The notes: generated by a model from the sequence alone, not told the origin. DNA of 55,094 bases from Thermoanaerobacter thermocopriae JCM 7501 (GCF_001310975.1 NZ_BAZY01000013.1:1-55094), one strand, 5' to 3'. Counted from the first letter of the stretch, positions 1-9,225 are shown. A program made the numbers and translations.

Positions 1-10
1 AGCTCGTTCG

Positions 11-62
11 GTGATTTGTCAAGGGGCAGGCTTCGCCTGTACTTTAACCCTTGACAAATCAC
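11..62. repeat. Perfect 15-bp inverted repeat with nested hairpin
   Basis: Bases 11-25 and 48-62 are exact reverse complements, and a second 5-bp stem (27-31 with 35-39) sits inside the loop. It lies between the rpmH promoter and the window edge, where dnaA and oriC would be expected further left. No T-run follows, so it is not a clear terminator. The sequence just after it (cgaccttcgctc) recalls the end of the GC-rich repeat at 6606-6820, so it may be the edge of a related dispersed repeat; that link is weak. Confidence 0.5.
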
Positions 63-199
63 GACCTTCGCTCAATTTGTTAACTAAGATGGGCTTAAGG
101 TTATATATGATTTGTTCCAAATCCTATATCTACATGATTTTCATTAGGTGTTGCATTTAATATTGCAATTCATATAATTTTTTTATTTCAAAAGACTTG

Positions 200-228
200 T
201 TGACATACTCAGTAATTAACGTTATAAT
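200..228 (+). promoter_or_regulatory. Sigma-A type promoter for rpmH-rnpA
   Basis: TTGACA at 200-205 and TATAAT at 223-228 are separated by 17 bases, a consensus housekeeping promoter. It lies 36 bases upstream of the rpmH start, whose ribosome site (aggaggtg) is at about 251-258. Confidence 0.85.
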
Positions 229-263
229 TTTTATAGCATTTTTAGGTTTTAGGAGGTGTACCA

Positions 264-399
264 ATGCTTCGCACTTATCAACCCAAAAAAAAGACGTAGA
301 AAAAAAGTACACGGTTTTAGAAAGAGGATGTCTACCAAAAGTGGTCGTAATGTTTTAAAGAGAAGAAGACAAAAAGGTAGACATAGGTTGACAGCGTGA
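264..399 (+). CDS. rpmH: 50S ribosomal protein L34 (one-base frameshift)
   Basis: L34 is a small, very basic protein of the large ribosomal subunit. From the ATG at 264 the product starts [10 protein letters not shown] and ends in the Arg/Lys-rich [12 protein letters not shown], both characteristic of L34 at about 44 aa. The span is 136 bases, one more than a multiple of three: the run ccc-aaaaaaaa near 281-291 carries one extra base, which would stop translation early at a TAG. Because L34 is single copy and conserved, this looks like a sequencing insertion. It is the first gene of the rpmH-rnpA-yidD-yidC-jag cluster. Confidence 0.88.
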
Positions 400-418
400 G
401 GCCTTTGGGGCCTTTTTT
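398..418 (+). terminator. Short GC hairpin with T-run after rpmH
   Basis: AGGCC (399-403) pairs with GGCCT (409-413) and is followed by a run of T. The stem is short and starts in the rpmH stop codon, so it may only attenuate, leaving rnpA at a lower level than rpmH. Confidence 0.45.
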
Positions 419-435
419 ACAATCCGGAGGTATAA

Positions 436-786
436 ATGAGTAATAAGGTTGTAAAAATTAAAAAGAGTTATGAATTTAAAAAGGTTTATTCAAATGGTAA
501 ATCTACTGCTAATCAGTTTGTTGTAATGTATTATATGGAGAATAATTTAGGCTTTAATAGAGTTGGCTATTCAGTGAGTAAAAAAATAGGTAAAAGTGTG
601 GTAAGAAATAGAGTTAGAAGGCTTTTACATGAAAGTTTTAGACTTTTAGATATTGAGATAAAAAAAGGGTTTGATATAATTTTTGTGGCGAGAGGAAAAA
701 TTGTTGAGGCCGATTTTCACACTTTAAAAAGTTCCATGAGAAAATTAATTATGAAAACACCTCTTTATGCGGGGAATGAAAAATGA
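436..786 (+). CDS. rnpA: Ribonuclease P protein component
   Basis: Protein subunit of RNase P, which helps the catalytic RNA remove the 5' leader from tRNA precursors. The 116-aa product matches the family length. It shows the hallmark RNR motif in [15 protein letters not shown] (about residues 54-68), which contacts the RNA, and the family pattern [11 protein letters not shown] near residues 79-89. A ribosome site (ccggagg) precedes the ATG. The stop codon overlaps the yidD start in an ATGA arrangement, so the two are translationally coupled. Confidence 0.95.
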   Translation: MSNKVVKIKKSYEFKKVYSNGKSTANQFVVMYYMENNLGFNRVGYSVSKKIGKSVVRNRVRRLLHESFRLLDIEIKKGFDIIFVARGKIVEADFHTLKSSMRKLIMKTPLYAGNEK

Positions 787-992
787 AAAATGTTATTATT
801 TTTTTAATTAAGTTGTATCAAAGATATATTTCGACTATGAAGCCAAGGAGCTGTAGATTTTACCCAACTTGTTCTCAATATTCTATAGAAGCAATATCAA
901 AGTATGGACTTTTGAAGGGTGGAATTATGTCAGTTTGGCGGATTTTAAGGTGCAATCCCTTTAATCCGGGGGGATATGACCCTGTAAAATAA
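783..992 (+). CDS. yidD: Membrane protein insertion efficiency factor YidD
   Basis: Small 69-aa membrane-associated protein that aids YidC-dependent insertion of inner-membrane proteins. The family signature is plain: an amphipathic start, YQRYIS, then [14 protein letters not shown] with the conserved cysteines, and the C-terminal half [17 protein letters not shown]. It overlaps rnpA by four bases and is followed 17 bases later by yidC, the usual order in Firmicutes. Confidence 0.95.
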   Translation: MKNVIIFLIKLYQRYISTMKPRSCRFYPTCSQYSIEAISKYGLLKGGIMSVWRILRCNPFNPGGYDPVK

Positions 993-1009
993 ATTTTTGG
1001 AGGTATATT

Positions 1010-1630
1010 ATGGCAACAATTGCTATGTATTTAGGAGAATTATTAGAGTTTATATATAAATATGTAGGGAATTATGGCATTGCTATAATTATTTTCACTA
1101 TTTTAATTAGGATACTACTTTTGCCTTTTTATGTGCAGCAAATGAATACGATGAAAAAGATGAAAGAAATACAACCTCTTATACAAGAACTTCAAAAGAA
1201 GTATGCTAAAGACCCTCAAAAATTAAATATAGAAACAATGAAATTGTATCAAGAGAAAAAAGTAAATCCTTTTGGTGGATGTTTACCTATGCTATTACCT
1301 TTGATAATATTGTGGCCCCTTTTTGCAATGCTTCGAACTTATCCAGCATTTTCGACTGCATCTTTTTTATGGATGCATAGCCTTGCAGAAAGAGATCCTT
1401 ATTATATAATCCCTATTTTGGCTACGGTGACTACTTATATATCTTCTGCAATGGTAGCAACAGACAAAAGTCAAAATTCTATGAATATAATGATGTCAAT
1501 TTTTATAGGATGGATAACTGTTTCTTTGCCGGCAGGGATAGGAATATATTGGGTTACAAGTAATATATTTCAGATAGTGCAGCAGTATATTTTTATGAGA
1601 GAGACCAATACCGCTAAGGGGGAATCATAA
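1010..1630 (+). CDS. yidC: Membrane protein insertase YidC/Oxa1 family
   Basis: Inserts and folds membrane proteins, alone or with SecYEG; in spore formers this family includes SpoIIIJ. The 206-aa product is short, as is common in Clostridia, without the large extracytoplasmic domain of proteobacterial YidC. Hydrophobic segments lie near residues 20-40, 92-108, 130-150 and 160-190. The conserved Arg of the hydrophilic groove is in TILIRILLLPF (about residue 34), and the GGCLPMLLP stretch before the second segment is typical. The ribosome site ggaggt is seven bases upstream. It ends one base before jag. Confidence 0.94.
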   Translation: MATIAMYLGELLEFIYKYVGNYGIAIIIFTILIRILLLPFYVQQMNTMKKMKEIQPLIQELQKKYAKDPQKLNIETMKLYQEKKVNPFGGCLPMLLPLIILWPLFAMLRTYPAFSTASFLWMHSLAERDPYYIIPILATVTTYISSAMVATDKSQNSMNIMMSIFIGWITVSLPAGIGIYWVTSNIFQIVQQYIFMRETNTAKGES

Positions 1631-1631
1631 A

Positions 1632-2252
1632 TTGAAGGAGCTTATAAGGACAGGCAAGACAGTGGAAGAAGCTGTAAATCTTGCCTTGCAGGAATTTGGT
1701 GTGCCGAGAGAAATGGTAGAAGTGGAAGTGTTGGATGAAGGGGGTAAAGGTTTTCTGGGCCTTATAAGCAAACAGGCAATAGTTAAAGTGATTTTAAAAG
1801 ATGTAATAAAAGAAAGTGCTAAAAATTTTTTACAGCAAGTAATTGAAGCAATGAAGCTCGATGTGAAATTTGACATAGAAGAAAATGAGAATACCATAAA
1901 GTTTAATTTACATGGAAAAAACGTGGGATTGCTTATAGGACATCGGGGAGAGACATTAGATTCATTGCAATATCTTGTAAATGTTGTTGCCAGCAAGTAT
2001 AGAGGGTATGATAGATATAGAAGGATTATATTAGATGCAGAAAATTATAGAAAAAGAAGGGAAGAGGCTTTAATTAGGCTTGCAAAAAAATTAGCCAAAA
2101 AAGTAATGGAGACAAAGGAAAGCGTTGAGTTGGAGCCCATGAGTCCTAATGAGAGGCGAATAATTCACATGGCTTTGCAGGACCATCCTTATGTAGAGAC
2201 GTATAGTGAAGGAGAGGAGCCTAACAGAAGAGTCATAATAGCTTTAAAATAA
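1632..2252 (+). CDS. jag: RNA-binding protein Jag (KhpB), SpoIIIJ-associated
   Basis: Single-strand nucleic-acid-binding protein encoded beside yidC/spoIIIJ, linked in Firmicutes to envelope and division control. Domains in order: Jag-N at about 1-50 (TGKTVEEAVNLAL then GGKGFLGL), a KH domain at about 75-150 with the loop IGHRGETLDSLQ, and an R3H domain at about 150-206 with MSPNERRIIH. The start is taken as the TTG at 1632, directly after yidC; a ribosome site is not obvious, which fits coupling to yidC. Full length at 206 aa. Confidence 0.93.
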   Translation: MKELIRTGKTVEEAVNLALQEFGVPREMVEVEVLDEGGKGFLGLISKQAIVKVILKDVIKESAKNFLQQVIEAMKLDVKFDIEENENTIKFNLHGKNVGLLIGHRGETLDSLQYLVNVVASKYRGYDRYRRIILDAENYRKRREEALIRLAKKLAKKVMETKESVELEPMSPNERRIIHMALQDHPYVETYSEGEEPNRRVIIALK

Positions 2253-2342
2253 TACTGTCAAGGGGTTTTTTTATATTTTGATTGAAAAGCCAAAAATATT
2301 GGTATATTATTTTATAAGATAATTTTTTGGTTGGTGATGAAA

Positions 2343-3725
2343 ATGGCTTTTGATACAATTGCAGCTATTTCTACTTTTCCAGGGGAAGCAGGAATTGGAA
2401 TAGTTAGAATAAGTGGAGATGATGCTTTAGAGATAATTTCAAAAATTTTTAAACCCTATAAAGCTAAAGATATAAAAAAGGTAAAAAGCCATACTTTACA
2501 TTATGGACATATAGTAGACCCTGAAACACAAGAGATATATGATGAAGTTTTAGTATCTATCATGAAAAAACCAAATACCTATACAAGAGAGGATATAGTT
2601 GAAATAAATTGTCATGGAGGAATAGTAATTACCTCTAAAATTTTAGAATTAGTGTTAAAACAAGGTGCTCGTTTAGCCGAACCAGGGGAATTTACAAAAA
2701 GAGCTTTTTTAAATGGGCGAATTGATTTATCTCAGGCCGAAGCAGTGATAGATATAATTACTGCTAAGACTATGCTTGCTAATAAATACGCTCAGAAGCA
2801 GTTGGCTGGATATGTTGGAAGTAGAATAAAAGAGATGAAAGATAAAATTATGGGGCTGCTAGTCCATCTTTTAGCTTTAATAGATTTTCCCGAAGAGGAT
2901 GTGGAGGAACTAGAAAGAAAAGAAATGTTAGAAACTGCCAAGGAAATAGTGGAAGATATCGATAAGCTCATTGTATCTTCTGAAAGTGGAAGGATTATAA
3001 GAGAAGGACTTAAAACTGCCATAATTGGTAAACCAAACGTTGGTAAATCCTCTCTTTTAAACGCCTTATTAAAAGAAAATAGAGCTATTGTCACAGATAT
3101 ACCAGGGACCACCAGGGATATTATTGAAGAATATATTAATGTAAAAGGTATTCCAATAAAGCTTATTGATACAGCAGGAATTAGAGATACAGACGAATTA
3201 GTGGAAAAAATAGGAGTTGAGAGAAGCAAAGAGGTTTTGGCTGAAGCAGATTTGATATTGTTTATGCTGGATGCTTCACGAGAGTTGTCTGAAGAAGACT
3301 ACCATATTTTTGACATTTTAACAGAAAAAAACATTATATTTGTGTTGAATAAGATAGATCTACCTAAAAAAATTGACGAAAGTAAATTAAAAAGTCTTAT
3401 TAAAGATGGTATAATAATAGAGGTTTCAACTGTTGAAAGAATTGGATTAGAAAAATTAGAAAACGCCATTTATGATTTAGTTTTTAGAGGAGACATAAAT
3501 TTAAGAGAAGAAGAAATAATAATAAATTCGCGGCATAAAGAAGCCCTTATCAATGCTAAAAAATATATGGAAAGCTGTGTTAAAGCTATCGAAATGGGGT
3601 ATAGTGAAGACCTAATTACAATTGATTTAAATGCAGCTCTTGACCAATTAGGTAAAATTACTGGTGAGACGGCAACTGAGGATTTAATAAATGAAATTTT
3701 TGAAAGATTTTGTGTAGGAAAGTAG
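2343..3725 (+). CDS. mnmE: tRNA modification GTPase MnmE (TrmE)
   Basis: Together with MnmG it installs the (carboxymethyl)aminomethyl group on wobble uridine 34 of certain tRNAs. The N-terminal tetrahydrofolate-binding part starts [18 protein letters not shown]. The G domain has the P-loop GKPNVGKSS (about residue 225), DTAGI, and NKID. The protein ends in the family signature FCVGK with the conserved C-terminal Cys. The start is the ATG at 2343 (an in-frame ATG at 2337 is possible), giving about 460 aa. No frameshift. mnmG follows closely, the usual functional pair. Confidence 0.95.
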   Translation: MAFDTIAAISTFPGEAGIGIVRISGDDALEIISKIFKPYKAKDIKKVKSHTLHYGHIVDPETQEIYDEVLVSIMKKPNTYTREDIVEINCHGGIVITSKILELVLKQGARLAEPGEFTKRAFLNGRIDLSQAEAVIDIITAKTMLANKYAQKQLAGYVGSRIKEMKDKIMGLLVHLLALIDFPEEDVEELERKEMLETAKEIVEDIDKLIVSSESGRIIREGLKTAIIGKPNVGKSSLLNALLKENRAIVTDIPGTTRDIIEEYINVKGIPIKLIDTAGIRDTDELVEKIGVERSKEVLAEADLILFMLDASRELSEEDYHIFDILTEKNIIFVLNKIDLPKKIDESKLKSLIKDGIIIEVSTVERIGLEKLENAIYDLVFRGDINLREEEIIINSRHKEALINAKKYMESCVKAIEMGYSEDLITIDLNAALDQLGKITGETATEDLINEIFERFCVGK

Positions 3726-3733
3726 GTGAAAGT

Positions 3734-5635
3734 ATGAGTTTTATTGCAGGTGAATACGATGTTGCAGTGGTTGGGTTGGGACATGCGGGCAGTGAAGCTG
3801 CTCTTGCCTGTGCAAGGTTGGGTCTTAAAACAGTAGGTTTTGCTGTAAATTTAGATTCTATTGCTTTGATGGCTTGCAATCCTTCTATTGGAGGCCCTGC
3901 AAAGTCTCAGTTGGTGAGAGAAATTGACGCTTTAGGTGGGGAAATGGCTATAAATACAGACAAATCACTACTACAAATCCGCACTTTAAATACTAGTAAA
4001 GGTCCTGCTGTAAGGTCTTTGAGGGCACAAGTTGACAAGAAGCTTTACCAAGCAAACATGAAGTATACTTTAGAAAGACAGCAAAACCTTGATATAAAAC
4101 AGGCGGAAATTGTAGACATTTTGGTAGAAGACAATAAAGTCACGGGAGTTGTGACAAAATTAGGCGCGATATATAAATGTAAGGCTTGTATTATTACTAC
4201 AGGTACCTTTTTAAAAGGAAGAGTTATAATTGGTGATGTAAGTTTTGAAAGTGGACCTAGTGGGCTTTTTCCGGCTAATGAACTTTCTGAGACTTTAAAA
4301 CGATTGGGCTTTAAATTGATGAGATTTAAAACGGGTACTCCTGCAAGAGTTGATAAAAGAAGTATTGATTTTTCCAAAATGGAAATGCAGCCGGGGGATG
4401 AAGTAATTACTCCTTTTTCTTATATGCATGATAAAATTGAAATAGAGCAGTTGCCCTGTTGGCTTACTTATACTAATAAAAGAACTCATGAAATAATCAT
4501 GGCGAATATTGACCGTTCTCCTCTTTTTAGTGGTGAGATAACAGGTGTAGGAGTAAGATACTGCCCTTCTATTGAAGATAAAGTAGTAAAGTTTCCTCAC
4601 AAAGAGAGGCATCAAATTTTTATTGAACCAGAAGGATTAAATACTTATGAAATGTATGTACAAGGCATGTCTTCCAGTTTGCCTGAAGATGTACAATTGG
4701 AATTTTTGAGGACTGTTCCAGGCCTTGAAAATGTAAGAGTGATGAGGCCAGCTTATGCTATTGAATATGACTGTATAGACCCAACGCAATTAAAAGCTAC
4801 TTTAGAGTCTAAAAAAATTGAAGGGCTGTACTTTGCAGGACAAGTCAATGGCACATCTGGATATGAAGAAGCAGCTGCTCAAGGTTTAATGGCGGGAATA
4901 AATGCTGCCATGAAGCTTTTGAACAAACCTCCTGTAATTTTGGATAGGTCTCAAGCTTATATAGGAGTATTGATTGATGATTTAGTAACAAAAGGTACAA
5001 ATGAGCCTTATAGAATGCTCACTTCGAGAGCAGAGTATAGACTTCTGTTAAGACAAGATAACGCAGATTTAAGATTGACAGAGTTAGGTTATGAGATAGG
5101 TCTTGTAACAGAAGAAAGATATGAAAAGTTTTTAAAGAAAAAGATCCAGTTAGAAAAAGAGATGAAAAGACTTGCTGGAGTTGTGATAAAGCCTTCTGAG
5201 GAAGTCAATAATTTTCTCATATCTAGAGGAAGTACTCCTTTGGTTACAGGAGTTGACCTTTATACTTTGCTAAAGCGACCTGAAATTGATTATAAGTCTA
5301 CTAAATTTTTAGATAAACAAAGACCCGATGATATTTTAGAAAGTGTGGCTGAACAAATAGATATAAATATTAAATATGAAGGATATATATTAAAACAACT
5401 AAGACAAATTGAACACTTTAAAGCTTTAGAAAACAAAAAGATTCCAGAAAATATTGATTATTATCAAATTCCTGGTTTGAGCAATGAAGCAAAAGAGAAA
5501 TTGACAAAAATAAGACCTACTTCAATTGGACAGGCTTCGCGTATTTCAGGAGTTTCGCCGGCTGATATTTCTGTGCTTTTAATTTACATGGAGCAGTTAA
5601 GGAGAAATAAAAGCGATGAAAAACAAATCGGTTGA
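3734..5635 (+). CDS. mnmG: tRNA uridine-5-carboxymethylaminomethyl modification enzyme MnmG (GidA)
   Basis: FAD-dependent partner of MnmE in wobble-uridine modification. The ATG at 3734 follows a purine-rich site (aggaaagtaggtga), giving 633 aa, the normal length. The FAD-binding fold appears at once as [14 protein letters not shown], followed by the family motif [16 protein letters not shown] (about residues 45-60). Other conserved stretches are [18 protein letters not shown] and the C-terminal helical domain with [12 protein letters not shown], used to bind MnmE. Its 3' end overlaps the start of rsmG by 20 bases. Confidence 0.96.
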   Translation: MSFIAGEYDVAVVGLGHAGSEAALACARLGLKTVGFAVNLDSIALMACNPSIGGPAKSQLVREIDALGGEMAINTDKSLLQIRTLNTSKGPAVRSLRAQVDKKLYQANMKYTLERQQNLDIKQAEIVDILVEDNKVTGVVTKLGAIYKCKACIITTGTFLKGRVIIGDVSFESGPSGLFPANELSETLKRLGFKLMRFKTGTPARVDKRSIDFSKMEMQPGDEVITPFSYMHDKIEIEQLPCWLTYTNKRTHEIIMANIDRSPLFSGEITGVGVRYCPSIEDKVVKFPHKERHQIFIEPEGLNTYEMYVQGMSSSLPEDVQLEFLRTVPGLENVRVMRPAYAIEYDCIDPTQLKATLESKKIEGLYFAGQVNGTSGYEEAAAQGLMAGINAAMKLLNKPPVILDRSQAYIGVLIDDLVTKGTNEPYRMLTSRAEYRLLLRQDNADLRLTELGYEIGLVTEERYEKFLKKKIQLEKEMKRLAGVVIKPSEEVNNFLISRGSTPLVTGVDLYTLLKRPEIDYKSTKFLDKQRPDDILESVAEQIDINIKYEGYILKQLRQIEHFKALENKKIPENIDYYQIPGLSNEAKEKLTKIRPTSIGQASRISGVSPADISVLLIYMEQLRRNKSDEKQIG

Positions 5636-6337
5636 TATGCTAATTGATGGGGCTAAGAAGTTAGGTATATTTATGGAAATGTTCCATGTGGAACATTTCA
5701 TAAATATTATTCTCTTTTATTGGAATGGAATAAAAAAATGAATTTAACAGCAATTACAGAAGAAAGTGAAGTTGTGATTAAGCATTTTTTAGATAGCTTA
5801 TCTGTGGTTAAGAGTGGTAAAATAAAAGGAGAAGAAAAAATTATAGACGTTGGTACAGGCGCTGGTTTTCCTTCTATTCCTTTAAAAATTGTGTTTCCTA
5901 AATTAAAAGCTACTCTTTTAGATTCTTCTAAAAAAAGAATTACTTTTTTAGAAGAAGTTATAAATAAATTGGATATAAATGAAATAGAATTAATTCACGG
6001 AAGAGCTGAAGATATAGGAAAAGACATAAAATATAGAGAACAATTTGATTTATCCGTGGCAAGAGCTGTTGCACCTTTAAATATTTTATTGGAATATACT
6101 CTTCCTTTTGTAAAAGTAGAGGGTTATTTTATTGCTTTAAAAGGAAGAGAGATTGAAGAGGAAATAGAAAATACTCAAAAAGCTTTGAGAGAATTGAAAG
6201 GGAAAATCGAGGAAGTTATGGAAATCAGACTTCCTTATAGCGATATAGTTCATCATTTGATAATTATTAAAAAAGTAGATAAATGTCCGACAAAATATCC
6301 TAGAAGAGCAAATGCTATACAAAGATCTCCTTTATAA
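5616..6337 (+). CDS. rsmG: 16S rRNA (guanine-527-N7) methyltransferase RsmG (GidB); one-base frameshift
   Basis: Methylates G527 of 16S rRNA using S-adenosylmethionine. The ATG at 5616 follows aaggag and overlaps the mnmG end. The frame from 5616 stops at about 5739, while the rest ([10 protein letters not shown], then the SAM motif [14 protein letters not shown]) is in another frame. The break is near 5697-5700, where ttcat probably lost one c; adding it gives the continuous family sequence [19 protein letters not shown] and a protein of about 240 aa, the normal length. A parS-like site lies inside the gene and encodes part of MFHVEH. Confidence 0.9.
5680..5695. promoter_or_regulatory. parS-like ParB-binding site 1, inside rsmG
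   Basis: The 16-base site TGTTCCATGTGGAACA has perfect 7-bp arms around a 2-base centre and extends to 10-bp arms with flanking aaa/ttt (5677-5698). It matches the known parS consensus TGTTTCACGTGAAACA at 13 of 16 positions. An identical copy lies at 8341-8356, just before parA. Presence near the origin and beside parAB supports its role in loading ParB and possibly Noc-type relatives. Confidence 0.82.
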
Positions 6338-6530
6338 ACTTAAAGGAGAAAATTTCGGCGACTAAACATAAGCTTCCCATCGGACTCCGTAGCGTCGGTC
6401 ACATTCAGCGTCCTTGCCTTAGTGGCTTCTCCGCCCTTTTTGGCTTTGGACCTACCTCCGTCCCTCGGCCTCGCTAAGTTTAGTTGCTACTTTTAACAAG
6501 TCACTTCATAAATGCAAAATGCCTCTTTTA
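6338..6530 (-). repeat. GC-rich dispersed repeat, copy 1 (inverted relative to copy 2)
   Basis: Read on the minus strand this stretch aligns with 6606-6820: both begin with a purine-rich arm ending in attttgca, pass through gacttgtta, then acttagc-ag-ccgaggg and ggagg-agg-cc-aagcca, and end with a T-rich arm containing ctcctt. The copies differ at many positions (roughly two thirds alike by eye), so they are old relatives. The core is much richer in G and C than the host genes on either side. No continuous reading frame is shared, so this is not a gene. Confidence 0.7.
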
Positions 6531-6540
6531 TATGAAAAAA

Positions 6541-6600
6541 GGTTTGTCAACAAACTGCAGTCTAAAAGTAATTTTAGACTGCTCAGACTGTAGACAAACT
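6541..6600. repeat. Duplicated hairpin unit between the two GC-rich repeats
   Basis: It contains tttgtcaacaaactg followed by a hairpin whose arms, gcagtctaaaa and ttttagactgc, are exact reverse complements. The same arrangement recurs at 6834-6874 on the far side of repeat copy 2, so copy 2 is flanked by a direct duplication of about 40 bases. Confidence 0.7.
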
Positions 6601-6605
6601 TTCGT

Positions 6606-6820
6606 AAAGGAGATATTTTGCATAAGGAGCGACTTGTTACAAAGCGGTAACAAAACTTAGCAAGACCGAGGGTGGAGGCAGGGCCGAAGCCATGGATGGC
6701 GAAGGCGGGCACCTGAGCAAAGAGGCCGATTGTGCCCGGTACCCTGCCGGAGCCCGAAGGTCGAGCTTTAGTTTTGTCGCTTTGGAACATCGGAGCGACG
6801 ATGCAAAATATCTCCTTTGA
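6606..6820 (+). repeat. GC-rich dispersed repeat, copy 2, with terminal inverted repeats
   Basis: The element is bounded by a 17-bp perfect inverted repeat, aaaggagatattttgca at 6607-6623 and its complement at 6802-6818. Inside is a GC-rich core (about 6658-6765) containing ccgagggtggaggcagggcc. Size (about 215 bases), terminal inverted repeats, lack of a coding frame and presence of a diverged second copy next to it fit a MITE-like or REP-like element, or a gene for a folded RNA. Which of these applies cannot be told from one locus. Confidence 0.65.
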
Positions 6821-6845
6821 ATATTTTTTAACTTTGTCAACAAAC

Positions 6846-6882
6846 TGTGCAGTCTAAAAGTAATTTTAGACTGCTTTTTTAT
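6846..6882 (+). terminator. Strong hairpin followed by T-run
   Basis: Arms gcagtctaaaa (6849-6859) and ttttagactgc (6864-6874) form an 11-bp stem followed by tttttta. It would stop transcription arriving from the rsmG side and isolate the NUDIX gene. Confidence 0.75.
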
Positions 6883-6961
6883 TTTTATAAAATTTTTTGT
6901 GGTATAATTTTAATATAAATATCCTAAATAACTTACCAATTTTGGAAATGAGGGAAGGAAA

Positions 6962-7414
6962 ATGTTAAAATTTAGAGCGAGCTTTTTAGTTGCGAGAGTG
7001 GTCATTGTTGAAGAAGGAAAAGTTCTCTTAGTAAAACATCAAGATGGGGAGGAAATAGCATGGGTTTTTCCTGGAGGCAGGGTAGAAGAAAATGAGTCAG
7101 TAGCAGAAGCTGCTATAAGAGAATGTAAAGAAGAAACAGGTTATGACATTGAACTTAAAGGTGTCTGTTATATTCAGGAATATGATATTTACTATGTGAC
7201 GTATTTTTATTCTTCTATTATTGGGGGAAATTTGACCTTAGGAAGTGACCCTGAACTTCCTAAAGAGAAACAGATTTTAAGAGAGGTAAAATGGATTGAA
7301 CTTAAGGATTTGAAAAGCTATCAAGTTTATCCTCAAAAATTGGCAGAGCTTATACAGCAAAAAATTTTTTTAATAACCTTATTCCAGTGCCCGAAACTTT
7401 TTTATAATTTTTAA
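6962..7414 (+). CDS. NUDIX hydrolase
   Basis: Hydrolyses a nucleoside diphosphate linked to some other group; the exact substrate cannot be told. The NUDIX box is complete at about residues 38-63: GG, then seven-residue spacing, then RECKEETGYDI, containing the REUxEExGU metal-binding helix. A conserved N-terminal strand (ARVVIVEEGKVLLVKH) and WVFPGGRVEENE precede it. Length 150 aa is usual. The last ten residues (FQCPKLFYNF) look unlike the family and could reflect a late frameshift. It has its own upstream spacing and follows a strong terminator, so it is probably transcribed alone. Confidence 0.88.
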   Translation: MLKFRASFLVARVVIVEEGKVLLVKHQDGEEIAWVFPGGRVEENESVAEAAIRECKEETGYDIELKGVCYIQEYDIYYVTYFYSSIIGGNLTLGSDPELPKEKQILREVKWIELKDLKSYQVYPQKLAELIQQKIFLITLFQCPKLFYNF

Positions 7415-7509
7415 CAATATATTTGAATTTAAGGAGGAATTTTACATTATTTGTCGAATATATATTGTAGAAAAATTTTTTAATTGTTTTAAGAGCGGGG
7501 TGTGTAAAA

Positions 7510-8317
7510 GTGGTATCGAGCAAAACACAAGAAATTTGTTATTTGCCGATTGATTCAATAAGGCCTAATCCCTATCAGCCGCGAAAGAACTTTGATATAA
7601 AGAATTTACAAGAATTAGCAGAGTCCATTAAAGCTTATGGGGTATTGCAACCTATTACTGTAAGAATGGTGCACAATAATTTTTATGAGTTAGTAGCGGG
7701 GGAAAGGCGGTTAAGGGCTTCTAAATTGGCAGGTCTTGCGGAGATACCAGCGATAATTATAAACGCGCAAGATGAAGACTCGGCTGTTTTAGCTTTAATT
7801 GAAAATTTACAAAGAGAAAATCTCAATTTTATTGAAGAGGCCGAAGCATATTATAATTTAATAAACGACCACCATTTAACACAGGAACAATTAGCAAGAA
7901 TTCTGGGTAAAAGCCAATCAACTATTGCTAACAAATTGAGGATTTTGAAGCTTAGCAAAGAGATAAAAGAACAGCTATTGGAAAATGATTTAACGGAGCG
8001 GCATGCTAGGGCACTTTTGAGACTTCCTGATGAAGAGCTACAAAGAAAGGCACTAGAAATAATTATAAAAGAAAAAATTAAACGTGAGTCAAACAGAAAA
8101 ATTGATACAAAGTATGATAGACAAAATAACAAAGCCACCGGAACAAGTTAAAAAAGAAAACAAAAAAATGATGAAATTTTATAAGGATATAAGAATTTTT
8201 GTAAATACAGTGAAACAAGCTGTAGATTTGATGAAAAAATCTGGTGTGCCGGCAGAGTATATTGAAAATGATAAGGAAGAGTATATAGAGTTTGTAATCA
8301 AAATTTCAAAAAAGTAA
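7510..8317 (+). CDS. noc: ParB-family nucleoid occlusion protein Noc; one-base frameshift
   Basis: ParB paralogue that in Bacillus prevents division over the nucleoid. The GTG start at 7510 gives an N-terminal ParB domain with RPNPYQPRKNF, the CTP-binding signature AGERRLRASKLAG (about residue 65) and ENLQRENLNFIEEAEAY, then a helix-turn-helix (LARILGKSQSTIANKLRIL). The frame breaks near 8072-8078 at a gaaaaaatt run with one extra A; removing it gives KEKLNVSQTEKLIQ and a protein of about 268 aa. Position between rsmG and parA matches Bacillus noc. A second ParB gene lies at 9226-10085. Confidence 0.85.
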
Positions 8318-8340
8318 AAGTTTTTTCACCCCCTTGATAA

Positions 8341-8356
8341 TGTTCCATGTGGAACA
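8341..8356. promoter_or_regulatory. parS-like ParB-binding site 2, upstream of parA
   Basis: Identical to the site at 5680-5695 (TGTTCCATGTGGAACA). It sits between noc and parA, 78 bases before the parA start, so bound ParB could also affect parA-parB transcription. Confidence 0.82.
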
Positions 8357-8433
8357 TTGATATAAACAATGATATAATAAACATATAAATTGATAACTCT
8401 TAAACATGTATTGCATGCAAAAGGGGGTGAAAA

Positions 8434-9201
8434 ATGGGCAAAGTTATTGCCATCGCAAATCAAAAAGGTGGGGTTGGTAAAACTACCACAACTATAAACT
8501 TAGGATATTCTTTAGCAACACAAGGGAAAAAAGTTTTATGTATAGATATAGATCCTCAAAGTAATATGACAAGTGGGTTTGGGATAAACCCGGCTTCTTT
8601 AAAGCACACTACATATACGGTGCTGATTGAAGATGAAGATATAAAAAGTGCAATAATACCTTTAAAGGATTTAAAAGTTTCAATTGTTCCATCTAGTATT
8701 CAATTGGCAGGGGCAGAGATTGAATTAGTTCCTATGCTTTCGCGAGAATATAAATTAAAAAGTGCAGTAAATCCAATTAAAGATGAATTTGATTATACAT
8801 TAATAGATTGTCCTCCATCACTTGGACTTTTGACTATAAATGCTCTTACTGCTGCTGATTCAGTAATTGTTCCGATTCAATGCGAATATTATGCTTTGGA
8901 AGGACTTACCCAACTTATGAACACCATCAATCTTGTAAAAAAGAGTCTAAACCCTCAACTCGAAATAGAGGGTGTAGTTCTCACTATGTTTAATGCCCGG
9001 ACAAACTTATCTATACAAGTGGTGGATGAGGTGAAAAAATTTTTCAAGGAGAAAGTTTACAGAACAATTATTCCTCGAAATATTCGCTTGGGGGAAGCTC
9101 CAAGTTTTGGAAAACCAATTTCTATATATGACCCTAATTCCAAAGGAGCAGAGGCTTATGAGGAATTGGCATTAGAAGTGATAGAAAGGGCAGGAATATA
9201 A
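8434..9201 (+). CDS. parA: Chromosome partitioning ATPase ParA (Soj)
   Basis: ATPase that moves or organises the origin region with ParB and, in Bacillus, affects DnaA activity. The deviant Walker A motif KGGVGKTTTTINLG is at about residues 10-23, with DIDPQSNMTSGFG for switch I and DCPPSLGLLTINAL for Walker B. Length 255 aa is normal for the short chromosomal type without an N-terminal DNA-binding domain. The ribosome site (gggggtg) lies 8 bases before the ATG. parB follows after 24 bases, forming the usual operon. Confidence 0.95.
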   Translation: MGKVIAIANQKGGVGKTTTTINLGYSLATQGKKVLCIDIDPQSNMTSGFGINPASLKHTTYTVLIEDEDIKSAIIPLKDLKVSIVPSSIQLAGAEIELVPMLSREYKLKSAVNPIKDEFDYTLIDCPPSLGLLTINALTAADSVIVPIQCEYYALEGLTQLMNTINLVKKSLNPQLEIEGVVLTMFNARTNLSIQVVDEVKKFFKEKVYRTIIPRNIRLGEAPSFGKPISIYDPNSKGAEAYEELALEVIERAGI

Positions 9202-9225
9202 AAAATTTACAAAGGTGGTGATAAA

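Noticed and set aside
1-263. Replication origin with a DnaA box cluster
   Set aside because: No TTATCCACA-type boxes were seen in this stretch; the origin probably lies to the left of the window.
6506-6843. Two overlapping minus-strand open frames of 68 and 94 codons rich in Pro, Ala and Ser
   Set aside because: They run through the GC-rich repeat and its hairpins, have no ribosome site, and the frame is not kept in the diverged repeat copy at 6338-6530.
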